Assembly: GCF_023716485.1 (NCBI RefSeq)
Contig: NZ_CP092418.1
Location: 3,938,501-4,002,500 of the forward strand
Reading direction: 5' to 3'
DNA: 64,000 bases
Source: Microbulbifer variabilis
Lineage (GTDB): Bacteria > Pseudomonadota > Gammaproteobacteria > Pseudomonadales > Cellvibrionaceae
In this document: piece after piece, positions 48,088-57,057 of the stretch
Layout of the letters: every line of letters starts with the position of its first letter
Position numbering within the stretch: the first letter of the stretch is position 1
The notes under the pieces: model-generated
What the model was told of the DNA's origin: nothing
What the model saw: only the letters and a program-made list of their open reading frames with translations
Database searches by the model: none
Made by a program: the position numbers and the translations under genes

Positions 48088-48972
48088 ATGTTTGAACGCC
48101 TCTTCGCCTCCAGAAAAAAGCCGTTTGTACCAAATCGAGACAAACTAGAAACACTGACTGCCAACTTGTCCGGCAACCGCCTTAGCATCTCACTGCCACC
48201 CAACAGTGTGCCCGATATTGATGAGGAATATTATGGCCCCCGTATTGATATCTATAACCGGGACGCTTATGACGATTTGAGCCGTGGAAAGTGGTACCAG
48301 GAAGGAAGAATGCCTGGGCAATCCATTATTAAGCGCAACTGGGGTTTTTATGGGCCTCCCTGGATTTCCAGAGAATATGGTTTTTTAACAATATCAATTA
48401 GGGTTTATCGGGTAGATGATCTACCTGAAAGTATGAGCTGCTTTAATCCAAGCCACCTTGAACAGGTGATTTTAAAGGATCTATATTTTCATTACGGCCC
48501 CCCTGAAATCGACATGATCCCCAAAGCAGCCCCTATCAAATGGCATTCAAAAAACATAAATGGCATAAACTGGCTGTACTGTGAGGCACATCCTAAATGT
48601 AGCGAACTAGAACTACGAGAGAATCCCTTTAGCGAAGCTGTGTACGACACGCAACTCTATGCTCCGATAGATGACCAATATTTCATTGATGTCAACTTCA
48701 GCGCATTAGGTTATGCCCCTGCCACTTATAGTATTGCCGCAATGGAAAATTTAATGACGAATACTTACTCAACGCTAAATTTAAAGTTGAGTCCGGCCAT
48801 GCAAAAACGAAAAGAAGAAATTAAGCGACAATTCCCAGAAGCAAGATTTAGTCAGGCCCGCGATCCGGAACCCTGGGTTTACCATAAAATTCGCAAGGGT
48901 AATAGTAGAGTTGGCGAAGACTCTTTTGTTGTGGTCGAAAAAGGAACACCACCACCAAATTTTAATCCCTGA
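48088..48972 (+). CDS. Orphan-module protein A, unknown
   Basis: 294 residues from ATG 48088 (a TTG 24 bases upstream is also possible). No signal peptide and no transmembrane helix. Aromatic- and proline-rich, beta-like: RLSISLPPNSVPDIDEEYYG, RNWGFYGPPWISREYGF, INGINWLYCEAHPKCSELEL, with a basic helix near the end (AMQKRKEEIKRQFPEARFS). I recognise no family. It lies 45 bp before protein B, which has a perfect ribosome-binding site of its own, so the two very likely form an operon. A soluble, immunity- or adaptor-like role for A is inference only. Confidence 0.7.
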   Translation: MFERLFASRKKPFVPNRDKLETLTANLSGNRLSISLPPNSVPDIDEEYYGPRIDIYNRDAYDDLSRGKWYQEGRMPGQSIIKRNWGFYGPPWISREYGFLTISIRVYRVDDLPESMSCFNPSHLEQVILKDLYFHYGPPEIDMIPKAAPIKWHSKNINGINWLYCEAHPKCSELELRENPFSEAVYDTQLYAPIDDQYFIDVNFSALGYAPATYSIAAMENLMTNTYSTLNLKLSPAMQKRKEEIKRQFPEARFSQARDPEPWVYHKIRKGNSRVGEDSFVVVEKGTPPPNFNP

Positions 48973-49017
48973 TTAATTTATTTGCGATTTAGTTTAGAAC
49001 TATGATAAGGAGATCTT

Positions 49018-50280
49018 ATGCCAGCATTTCGTGCCGGTTGGACCAAAATAATTGAAATGGCTCCTATGGGGACAAAACAGGGCCGTGATGTTTATGTCAA
49101 CAATGCCCATTACCCGATGTATGAAAAAGTAAAACAGGAAGCGCAAACTAATTACTATTCTGCCACCCTGCTACGAGCACTAATAAGCTTAAATGCCGAT
49201 ACTGGCAGTAGCCAGAGTGCCAATGGAGCTGGAACTATTCGCTATCTAGTACGCCATGGTATGGCCATTGAATACTTTATTGATAATGGCGATGTTCTGA
49301 TCCATAAACTCCACTATGATGATTCTTTACAACCTAATACAGGAAGTCAAACAACAGGAGTTTACAAAGTTCGACATGATGGAAACGCCTGGAAAACAAA
49401 TAGTATTCCCCTGGATAAGATGCAGCATAAACATAAATGGAATGGTGCGCACTATGCTGCAGTGAGCGGTAAATTCGGATCAAATAATTCAGCCGGCCGC
49501 ATACTAATTAAGCATATTGAAAAAGCTTATGGCGGAACGGAGATACTTCCCAGAGATATTACCAAAGTTGACAACCATTACTCCCTCTATTGGATTAACA
49601 AAGGAGAGCACGGTGCATTGCCATCTGTCGATGGTCTGACCTCTCTGATACAACAGGCCGCTGATGCCCGTGAGTCAGTCAACTGGTTGGTACACGGTGA
49701 GGGTGCCAAAACCCTCCAGCGAGCGTTGGAAATCTTGCAGACTGCCCCCTCTTTAAGCCGTTTTGCGGCGAAGGATGAAGAAATCATGCGCGGATTGCGT
49801 ATGAAAATGGCAGGTCAGAAGATCTTCCTTTCCAACCCAGTGGGCGCAAATCCCGATAAGATTGAAAAGCTTTGTAGTGTCGTTGGTCTTACCTATGTAA
49901 ATAAAAATATCAATACACGAAATTTCAAAACAACTGGGGCATGGCGCAACTCCTGGGGAGAGATCAAAAAGATCGGAGCAACGGCTATGGCAATTGGTTT
50001 TGCGACAACGGTAAGTAAAAAGTCAGGTGTCTATTACCTTCAAAAACAGGGTGAACTAATGGGGGAGTCATTTGGCGCCGCTATGACTAATACTAGTTCT
50101 ATTACTATCGCTACTGCGGGTGCGTCAGTTGCCGCCGTTTATGTTTTTGCTCAGTCCCAGTTCACCAAATGGAACGATCACTACCGAGCGATAAGAGCAA
50201 CCGCAAGTAGTACCTTTGGTCGCGGCAATGAATATTGGTACGAGAGTGATAAAGATCTGCTAGAGCAGTTATCTGGCTAA
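49018..50280 (+). CDS. Orphan-module protein B, unknown; possible effector with C-terminal hydrophobic segment
   Basis: 420 residues; AAGGAG four to eight bases before ATG. No signal peptide. The N-terminal 200 residues are mixed alpha/beta (RDVYVNNAHYPMYEKVKQEA, then VRHGMAIEYFIDNGDVLIHK). Around 221-233, VNWLVHGEGAKTLQRALEIL stands where alpha/beta hydrolases have a nucleophile elbow, but with Glu instead of Ser. Later come IFLSNPVGANPDKIEKLCSV and, at about 318-330 and 360-380, two hydrophobic segments (ATAMAIGFATT, and SITIATAGASVAAVYVFA). No family recognised. With the soluble gene A directly upstream, a toxin/effector pair (as in type VI-like modules) is one possibility, but no secretion genes or VgrG are in the window. 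Confidence 0.7.
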   Translation: MPAFRAGWTKIIEMAPMGTKQGRDVYVNNAHYPMYEKVKQEAQTNYYSATLLRALISLNADTGSSQSANGAGTIRYLVRHGMAIEYFIDNGDVLIHKLHYDDSLQPNTGSQTTGVYKVRHDGNAWKTNSIPLDKMQHKHKWNGAHYAAVSGKFGSNNSAGRILIKHIEKAYGGTEILPRDITKVDNHYSLYWINKGEHGALPSVDGLTSLIQQAADARESVNWLVHGEGAKTLQRALEILQTAPSLSRFAAKDEEIMRGLRMKMAGQKIFLSNPVGANPDKIEKLCSVVGLTYVNKNINTRNFKTTGAWRNSWGEIKKIGATAMAIGFATTVSKKSGVYYLQKQGELMGESFGAAMTNTSSITIATAGASVAAVYVFAQSQFTKWNDHYRAIRATASSTFGRGNEYWYESDKDLLEQLSG

Positions 50281-50564
50281 GACTAGAACAATAATCACCC
50301 TACTATTTAGTAGGATAAATCTAGGATTTTATTGGTGCCCGCCTTGGCAGGCACCATTTATTGAAATTTAATAGATACTTCAGATATTTGATCTCATAAG
50401 TATCTATTCTTTAAATCACCTGTACAAAATCCCACCCACCCTATTAGATCTTAACTAGAAGTAGTCAATTCATCTACTTAAAAACATATCTAAATAAGTA
50501 ATTTTTTAAAGTCTACACTCATTGAAAGCCCCCTTTCTCAGATGGACTTTCAGGGAAGTGAGAG

Positions 50565-51302
50565 ATGATACGGCTCAGACTGGCATTAACACTCTTTGCC
50601 ACCTTATTAACCAATAGCCAGGCAATAGCAGATTACCAAAAAGGAGACTTTATAGTTCGTGTTGGCGCCGCTGCAGTAGCTCCCAACGACGATTCCGACA
50701 ATCTGCGCCTAAATGGCACCATACTGCCTGATACACGAGTTTACGTGGATACTGGTTACTCCGTGAGCTTTACAGGCACCTGGTTATTCGCCAATCACTG
50801 GGGGCTGGAGCTTTTGGCTGCACTGCCATTCAAGCACGACCTTAAGGTGAGTGGCCTGCCAGACCCGAATACCGGGGAACCTCTGGGCAGGGTTCGCCTG
50901 GGGGATATCAAACACCTACCTCCTACCCTCATGTTGCAGTGGTACCCGGTATGTACAGAATCCTGGGTGCAGCCATACATTGGTGTTGGAGTAAATTACA
51001 CCCATTTTTTCAGCGAGCATATCAACCGTGTAGCCCAGAACTACTTTGAGACAGTTCTCGGAGCTGAATCACGGGCAAGACTCAAGCTGGACAACTCCTG
51101 GGGACTTGCCGGGGAGGTTGGTATAGATGTCGCCTTTGGCAGGGAGAGCCGCTGGTTGTTTAACGCGGCTATTTGGTATCTGGATATTGATACCAAGGCA
51201 AAGATCCATTTTCACTCTGGAGCTGATGATAGCTCTCACATTCGGGTGAATGTGGATATAGACCCATTTGTTTACTCCCTGGGTATCGGCTACCACTTCT
51301 GA
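50565..51302 (+). CDS. OmpW family outer membrane protein
   Basis: 245 residues with a signal peptide (LALTLFATLLTNSQAIA). The beta-barrel pattern is GDFIVRVGAAAVAPND near the start, WGLELLAALPFKHDL, PPTLMLQWYP, QPYIGVGVNYTHFF, and the C-terminal strand ends in Phe (SLGIGYHF), as for BAM-inserted barrels. OmpW-type eight-stranded barrels form a hydrophobic channel; the role of this copy (small hydrophobic compounds, stress response) is inferred. No operon partner is visible. Confidence 0.9.
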   Translation: MIRLRLALTLFATLLTNSQAIADYQKGDFIVRVGAAAVAPNDDSDNLRLNGTILPDTRVYVDTGYSVSFTGTWLFANHWGLELLAALPFKHDLKVSGLPDPNTGEPLGRVRLGDIKHLPPTLMLQWYPVCTESWVQPYIGVGVNYTHFFSEHINRVAQNYFETVLGAESRARLKLDNSWGLAGEVGIDVAFGRESRWLFNAAIWYLDIDTKAKIHFHSGADDSSHIRVNVDIDPFVYSLGIGYHF

Positions 51303-51467
51303 GGTGTTCAGTACATCACAGCCCCTTTTTTCTATTTATTAGAATGAATAAGCCTATTTATACCAATTTTCATTCTATTAAATATCACTAAACTGCTCCT
51401 TAAAGACATCGACTACTTAGCCAAAACCCAGTGTTATCCACTTATTCACATTTTGAGGAGCATCCCT

Positions 51468-51899
51468 ATGACCACTTCTACTTTATCCACAGTCCAGACA
51501 AGTACAAACTCGAATCTGTTTGCAGACATCGCCGACCTCAGTGGGCGTATCGGCCTGGCAGCAATCTTTATACTAGCGGGAGTGAATAAGCTTCAGAACT
51601 ATGAGGGCAGCGCCCAGTACTTGGCTATGGGCGGCCTGCCAGAATTCCTTCTGCCACTGGTAATCTTATTTGAGATTGGCGGAGCCCTGGCATTGATCGT
51701 CGGCTTCCATGTTCGCCTTACCGCCCTGGCATTTGCGGCATTCAGCCTGCTAACCGCGGCCTTGTATCACCATAACTTAGCCGATCAGATGCAATTTTTG
51801 ATGTTCTTTAAAAACATGGCCATGGCTGGCGGCTTCCTGGTACTGGCCGCTCATGGCGCCGGGCGCTTAAGCATCGATAAGCGTAAAAATACCATTTGA
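51468..51899 (+). CDS. DoxX family membrane protein (YqjF-like)
   Basis: 143 residues from ATG 51468, preceded by GAGGAG. Four hydrophobic helices with the DoxX pattern SGRIGLAAIFILAGVNKLQN near the start, and a Met-rich final helix (FLMFFKNMAMAGGFLVLAAH). DoxX-type proteins are quinol-related membrane proteins; E. coli YqjF is induced with YqjG by aromatic compounds. Here it precedes the GS-hydroquinone reductase by about 80 bp, the same neighbour pair as E. coli yqjFG. Confidence 0.85.
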   Translation: MTTSTLSTVQTSTNSNLFADIADLSGRIGLAAIFILAGVNKLQNYEGSAQYLAMGGLPEFLLPLVILFEIGGALALIVGFHVRLTALAFAAFSLLTAALYHHNLADQMQFLMFFKNMAMAGGFLVLAAHGAGRLSIDKRKNTI

Positions 51900-51977
51900 T
51901 AATTTAGCCAACATACTTTTATCTCGCCCTGGCTACCTCAGGGCCGATTATCACAAACACTGATTCAGGAGAGAAAC

Positions 51978-52949
51978 ATGGGACTATTAGTCAACGGCCA
52001 ATGGAAAGACCAGTGGTATGACACCAAAGATTCCAGCGGATCGTTTAAGCGAGAAGCTGCTCAACTGCGCAATTGGATTACCCGTGATGGCAGCGCAGGC
52101 CCCAGTGGTAGAGGTGGCTTTAAGGCGGAATCCGGGCGTTACCATTTATATGTATCTCTGGCTTGCCCCTGGGCTCATCGAACCTTAATTTTCCGCAAGT
52201 TAAAAAAACTGGAGGAGCACATCAGTGTTTCTGTAGTCAGTCCGGATATGCTTGAACATGGTTGGAGTTTTAATACCGATGAGGGCAGCAGTGGTGATTC
52301 GCTATTTGGCTATCAGTTCTTGCATCAGTTATATACACGTAATAAAGCTGATTACACTGGTCGCGTTACTGTGCCAGTACTTTGGGATAAGCTGCAAAAT
52401 TGTATTGTCAGCAATGAATCTTCAGAAATTATCCGTATGTTTAATCAAGCATTTAATGAAATTAGCGGGGATACGCAGAACTTTTCCCCTGAGGAAAAAC
52501 AAACAGAAATTGATACCATCAATGAACTAGTATACGAAAATATCAACAACGGCGTATACCGAAGCGGTTTTGCCACCACTCAGGAAGCTTATAAAGAAGC
52601 CTATACAAATTTATTTGATGCCCTGGATCGGGTAGAGAATATTTTAGGTCAAAAGCGCTATCTAGTAGGAGAGAAAATCACTGAGGCCGACTGGCGGTTA
52701 TTTACTACCCTAATACGCTTTGATTCCGTCTATCACGGACACTTCAAGTGTAATCGTCAACGCCTTGAGGATTACCCCAACCTCAGCAATTATGTACGCG
52801 AACTATACCAGTGGCCCGGAGTTGCAGAGACCGTGAACTTTCACCATATCAAGCGGCATTACTACTTTAGTCACACAATGATCAATCCAACTCAGATAGT
52901 TCCAGTGGGACCGGATATCGATTACACCAACCCTCACAATCGGGGTTAA
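51978..52949 (+). CDS. yqjG: Glutathionyl-hydroquinone reductase (YqjG/Xi-class GST)
   Basis: 323 residues. Xi-class glutathione transferase with the catalytic Cys in SLACPWAHR (C63, same position as E. coli YqjG) followed by TLIFRKLKKLEE, and the GST C-terminal helical domain (KRYLVGEKITEADWRLFTTL). It reduces glutathionyl-hydroquinones formed when quinones react with glutathione, in the cytoplasm. The start has GGAGAG directly upstream. With DoxX before it, a LysR and a pirin downstream, it forms a quinone/electrophile response cluster. It is followed by a terminator at 53000-53022. Confidence 0.95.
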   Translation: MGLLVNGQWKDQWYDTKDSSGSFKREAAQLRNWITRDGSAGPSGRGGFKAESGRYHLYVSLACPWAHRTLIFRKLKKLEEHISVSVVSPDMLEHGWSFNTDEGSSGDSLFGYQFLHQLYTRNKADYTGRVTVPVLWDKLQNCIVSNESSEIIRMFNQAFNEISGDTQNFSPEEKQTEIDTINELVYENINNGVYRSGFATTQEAYKEAYTNLFDALDRVENILGQKRYLVGEKITEADWRLFTTLIRFDSVYHGHFKCNRQRLEDYPNLSNYVRELYQWPGVAETVNFHHIKRHYYFSHTMINPTQIVPVGPDIDYTNPHNRG

Positions 52950-53559
52950 GCCTAGCCCAAAAAGCCGTTACTGCACACTTATCCACATATCCTTACAGTG
53001 GCCGCAACGCGGCCTCCTTTTTACTTTGGGGTCTTAAAGCGTAAGTCTGTTTGCAGATAAACCACGTCACAATAGTTTACAACTCACAGAGTTAATTACT
53101 GAGCAAGCTAATTTCGAGATTTTCCATGTACGGAATACAAAGATTAATATGCCAGAGAATATAAGACGTTGAGATTTAGCCAAGACCATTACGGTAAAGC
53201 AACAAACTTTTTCAATATCAATAGCAGAGTATTCAACTTTTCTCTATATCTGTTTCAGAAGTGACACGAGCAATACCATACTCGAATCAGAGCTTATCTT
53301 GCTTCTCATCCGGCTTACTTTTATGCATTCAAAAACAAAACCGCTGATTCACTCATTATCTCCTTCCTGGAACAACAAGTGTAAAAATACAATACAAGGA
53401 GATACCGATTTTTTTTCTCTTTCATAGCGCCTTACCAAGCCGGAGAAATAATTACTTTAAAATCTTCACAGGAGTACCGCCTATAATTTTCACTATCATT
53501 CTGTGTAGTCAAGGAATAAAGTAGCCTTTCTGAAATGGCTCTCAGGAGAGGGAAAACTC
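52950..53559. other. Intergenic stretch before LysR gene
   Basis: 610 bp with one terminator (53000-53022) and a single DnaA-box-like TTATCCACA (52979-52987). Otherwise AT-rich with no coding frame supported; likely contains the LysR gene promoter. Confidence 0.5.
53000..53022 (+). terminator. Terminator after yqjG
   Basis: GGCCGC, loop AAC, GCGGCC, then TCCTTTTT: a short GC stem with a T-run. Confidence 0.8.
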
Positions 53560-54456
53560 ATGCAAAAGACCACCCTTGAGCAATGGCGGATGTTCAAGGC
53601 CGTTGTAGATGCTGGCGGTTTTAATCAGGCAGCCTCGGTGGTTCACAAGAGCCAATCCAGTATTCACCATGCGGTAACGAACTTGGAAGCCGCACTCGGT
53701 GTTAAGCTGTTTGAAGTATCGGGGCGTAAGGTAGTACTTACTGAAGCTGGTCGATTAATGCTGCGTCGTGGCAAGTTCCTACTGGAAGAGGTATCTCGTA
53801 TTGAGGCTATTGCCGATAGCCTGAGTGAAGGGGTGGAATCGGAGTTACGCATTGCGGTGGATGGAGCCTTTCCACAGAAGGTAGTCTTCCAGGCTTTAGA
53901 GAAAGTATCTGGAATCTACCCTCAGGTCAATATTGATATTGTGGATACTGTTTTATCCGGTACCAACGAATTAATTCAGGAAGGACTCGTAGACCTGGGC
54001 CTTTCGGCCTTTACCATGGATGACAGCCTCAACGATGAAATCTGCCGTATCAAATTTGTGGCCGTGGCTCACAATGCACATCCACTACTCCAGTTTGACC
54101 GTGAGTTGACATTTGAAGATCTAAAATCCTATCGGCAGATTATTGTGCGGGATTCGGCGATTCAAACAAACCGGGATTCCGGCTGGCTGGGAGCAGAGCA
54201 ACGCTGGAAAGTAGGTAGTTTGCGTGCATCTCTGGATTTAATCACCCAGGGCATGGGGTTTGCCTGGCTGCCTATGCCACTGGTGGCTGACTCACTCAAT
54301 GATGGGACTCTGAAGCTGCTTCGCTTAAAAAAAGGTGGGACACGTTCCACCAGTTTTTATATAAACTTCAAAGACCAGGATAAGCTTGGACCTGTGGCTC
54401 GGGAATTTATTGGAGAACTGCGCCTACTAACCCTGGAGATGCCAGCCTCTGAGTAA
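53560..54456 (+). CDS. LysR-type regulator, YhaJ-like
   Basis: 298 residues. HTH KTTLEQWRMFKAVVDAGGFN with SSIHHAVTNLEAALGVKLFE; then an effector domain (VDGAFPQKVVFQALEKVSGI). In E. coli YhaJ, a LysR of the same layout, sits beside yhaK (pirin) and controls yqjFG in response to aromatic/quinone-type compounds; here the order is yqjF-like, yqjG, this gene, pirin. The similarity of context supports the same role, but the effector is not read from sequence. GGAGAGG lies just upstream of the ATG. Confidence 0.9.
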   Translation: MQKTTLEQWRMFKAVVDAGGFNQAASVVHKSQSSIHHAVTNLEAALGVKLFEVSGRKVVLTEAGRLMLRRGKFLLEEVSRIEAIADSLSEGVESELRIAVDGAFPQKVVFQALEKVSGIYPQVNIDIVDTVLSGTNELIQEGLVDLGLSAFTMDDSLNDEICRIKFVAVAHNAHPLLQFDRELTFEDLKSYRQIIVRDSAIQTNRDSGWLGAEQRWKVGSLRASLDLITQGMGFAWLPMPLVADSLNDGTLKLLRLKKGGTRSTSFYINFKDQDKLGPVAREFIGELRLLTLEMPASE

Positions 54457-54686
54457 TAGTGCTTATTCTTCATTTTTTCCTGCTTCCTTTCTTCTCCATA
54501 GATCCATATTTCTTTATCGCTTTCTCTTTTTTAGCATGGGAAGATGGGATAGACGAATGTTAAGTTGGAGGCCATTCATTCGATTAAGGCGAATTACTTG
54601 TCCGTTTTTATCCAATATTTGTTTTCGTAACCATTATCTATCATAGCCCTATCATCACAACCAATCTTATTAATAGGGATCAGGCT

Positions 54687-55382
54687 ATGTATTATTACAG
54701 ACCCTCACAAGCACGTGGTAGAGCCCGTTTTGGCTGGCTAGATAGTAGACATAGCTTTTCTTTTGGGCATTATTACGACCCTAATCATATGGGGTTTTCT
54801 GTACTGCGTGTTATCAATGATGATACTGTTATACCTGGTGCAGGATTTGATACTCATGGCCATCGGGATATGGAGATTATATCCTACATTTTGCAGGGTG
54901 CGATTGAACATAGAGACAGTGAGGGTAATCGTTTGGTCGTATCAGCTGGAGAGATTCAGAGGATGAGTGCGGGAACTGGCATCACTCACTCGGAATACAA
55001 CCACTCACAAACGGAGCAGCTTAAATTTTTGCAAATCTGGATTGAACCGAATCGCCAAGGCATAAAACCCAGTTACGAGCAACAATCAATCCCACAACGG
55101 GATAAGCTGACTGCGCTTATCACCCCCGATGGAAGCGGAAACACACTCTCCATACATCAGGATACCAGTCTATACCGTTTGCAATTAAATACCGGAGAAA
55201 GCATTACAATACAAACCCATGAGCGGCCCGGCTACTTACATGTCATTAAAGGTGAGGCCAGTGTAAATGATAAATCTATACTGGCCTCAGGGGACGGCCT
55301 GGGTTTATTCAAGAAACAAGTACAACTGAAAGCGATAAAGAATAGCATCACGGCCCTGTGGTTTGACCTACCAGCCAACTGA
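54687..55382 (+). CDS. Pirin family protein (YhhW/YhaK-like)
   Basis: 231 residues, bicupin. The metal-binding residues of the pirin/quercetin-dioxygenase family are present: THGHRD (H57, H59) and GITHSEYNH (H101, E103), as is the family N-terminus RARFGWLDSRHSFSFGHYYD. YhhW/YhaK-type pirins show quercetinase activity or respond to redox state. It lies 230 bp after the YhaJ-like LysR gene, matching the E. coli yhaJ-yhaK pair and the cluster's quinone/flavonoid theme. Confidence 0.92.
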   Translation: MYYYRPSQARGRARFGWLDSRHSFSFGHYYDPNHMGFSVLRVINDDTVIPGAGFDTHGHRDMEIISYILQGAIEHRDSEGNRLVVSAGEIQRMSAGTGITHSEYNHSQTEQLKFLQIWIEPNRQGIKPSYEQQSIPQRDKLTALITPDGSGNTLSIHQDTSLYRLQLNTGESITIQTHERPGYLHVIKGEASVNDKSILASGDGLGLFKKQVQLKAIKNSITALWFDLPAN

Positions 55383-55407
55383 ATTTAAGTAAGACTCTCT
55401 AAAAAAA

Positions 55408-56550
55408 TTATTTAATCGCATGGGCAATAAACCGTTTAACGGGATCAATAGACTGCGGTTCTTTTATCGCAGGGCTGATAAAATGTGGTGCATGCAGATA
55501 GCCTTTATCAATCAACCGAGAAATAAGAGGCAGATATTCCACTGATACCTTGCCGGTCATAAGGTTATTAAAATCCTTACAGTTTTCCAGGGCATTTAAC
55601 ATCTGTTGAAAACCTTGTAGATAAAGATAATCCTTGGTGAAGCCGCCACCTCGATAGACTCTGGTAGTAATCGTAAAGGCCAGATTTTCCTCCACCTGAT
55701 ATTTTTCTTTGAGCAGGATAAAAGTACGTTTAAAATCCCTCTCTTGTAACATGGATTGCACCGCAACCACCCGCAAGGCCAATACTTTTAGTCTTGGCAG
55801 AGTGAGGTATCCAGCCAGGAACTCACACAGAATTGCCAAGCCTTCCTGAGTAGTTGTATTGACCGGGCAACCCAACTCTAGAATTTTTAGCGTCTGGCTA
55901 CGGGCGTTAAGAGTGGTGACCAGGTGAACCCCCAGCTCGTGGTGAGCCAACGCAGAGACCTCAGTCTCCGAAATATTGGCATGGGAGTTGATTTTAATCG
56001 TACTACCAGCCACCAAAGCATTGGCAATCATATGATCGTCGATGTGAATATCGTAGCTATAGCCCTGTCTATTAGCGAAGTCACTGAGATACTGCATCAT
56101 CTCATTAGCATTCAGAAACCGATCATCACTAGATTCCAAATCATCAGGCAAGTGCAGAATAAAATTGGCATTATTTACATCCTTATCTGTGGGCTCTCCA
56201 AAGTAACGCAAGGAGTTATAAACAAAATCATCCGTTCCCACAGAGTGAAACTGATCCAATTTATCGACATAAGATTCGATGATATCGCTATATAGCTGAG
56301 TCAAATCCCCATCTGGCAGGGATTCTACTGGAAGGGCATAAAGCAGCCGTTTGCGCTGAAATATGTCCATTTTTTGTTCACGGTATACAAACTGAGGATT
56401 AATGGAAAACTTCTTCGAGAAAAAATCTTCTTTCATCGCCCGAAAATTTCTTGGCTCAATTGCCGCAAGAATTTCCACCCCACGCACCAACTCGAATAAA
56501 TCTTGATCTAGGATCTTTAGCTCAGGATGTTTGTTAAGTGACCGATTCAT
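55408..56550 (-). CDS. QEGLA-motif protein (TIGR02421/DUF1704; MATCAP-like zinc metallopeptidase fold)
   Basis: 380 residues. The motif HHELGVH (H203/H204, E205, H209) followed by TTQEGLAILCEFLAG (QEGLA 235-239) is that of the family annotated as flavohemoglobin expression-modulating. The eukaryotic relatives MATCAP1/KIAA0895 are zinc peptidases that cleave tubulin C-terminal Tyr, with HEXXXH and a downstream Glu, so a metallopeptidase activity is likely; its bacterial substrate is unknown. No signal peptide, so cytosolic. It is convergent to the pirin gene and stands between the quinone cluster and the mrp operon. Confidence 0.85.
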   Translation of the reverse strand: MNRSLNKHPELKILDQDLFELVRGVEILAAIEPRNFRAMKEDFFSKKFSINPQFVYREQKMDIFQRKRLLYALPVESLPDGDLTQLYSDIIESYVDKLDQFHSVGTDDFVYNSLRYFGEPTDKDVNNANFILHLPDDLESSDDRFLNANEMMQYLSDFANRQGYSYDIHIDDHMIANALVAGSTIKINSHANISETEVSALAHHELGVHLVTTLNARSQTLKILELGCPVNTTTQEGLAILCEFLAGYLTLPRLKVLALRVVAVQSMLQERDFKRTFILLKEKYQVEENLAFTITTRVYRGGGFTKDYLYLQGFQQMLNALENCKDFNNLMTGKVSVEYLPLISRLIDKGYLHAPHFISPAIKEPQSIDPVKRFIAHAIK

Positions 56551-57057
56551 AGTTGCATCCTTTAAGCATATTATTTATGAAATTAGTGAAATTCTTATCT
56601 TGCTCAACTACCCAGGGAACCTCTAAATAGCAGGTATTCCACCATCAAATTATTACCCTACTTCTATTTATGCAATATGGCGCAAAGTCATATCCTAAGA
56701 AGAGCACCTGACTCTAAGTAAGATAAATTTCTTAGTCGAATAAACCGGCACTCATCGAGACATTCAACTTGAGCCCCTAAATACCTCAGATTCAGTAATT
56801 GACGGATATCCTCTACAGGCTTTTAAACAACTCTAATAAGAATTATTTCCAACTATCTGATTGAAAATTACTTTCTAAAAGGCTCATCTGAAAAGCATAT
56901 ATAGAAGCAGCTAGTCGCAATTTCCATTCAACTCGATACGTGCCAATTGGAAAGCATCCCAATCAACAGAAACATAATAATCTCGATACTAAGATTCCGC
57001 GCCAGCTCTATTGCCAATTCCCTCCTAAAATAGATCGAGGCAATCGGGGATGTATTG
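56551..57057. other. Intergenic stretch before mrp operon
   Basis: About 500 bp, AT-rich, without a supported gene; expected to hold the mrp promoter. In the mrpA frame just upstream there are 20 or more codons ending in a TAG (57031), so part of the mrpA N-terminus may be missing here. Confidence 0.5.

Noticed and set aside
52979..52987. DnaA-box-like TTATCCACA
   Set aside because: A single site (a near-match lies at about 51433); no cluster or AT-rich unwinding region, so not an origin.
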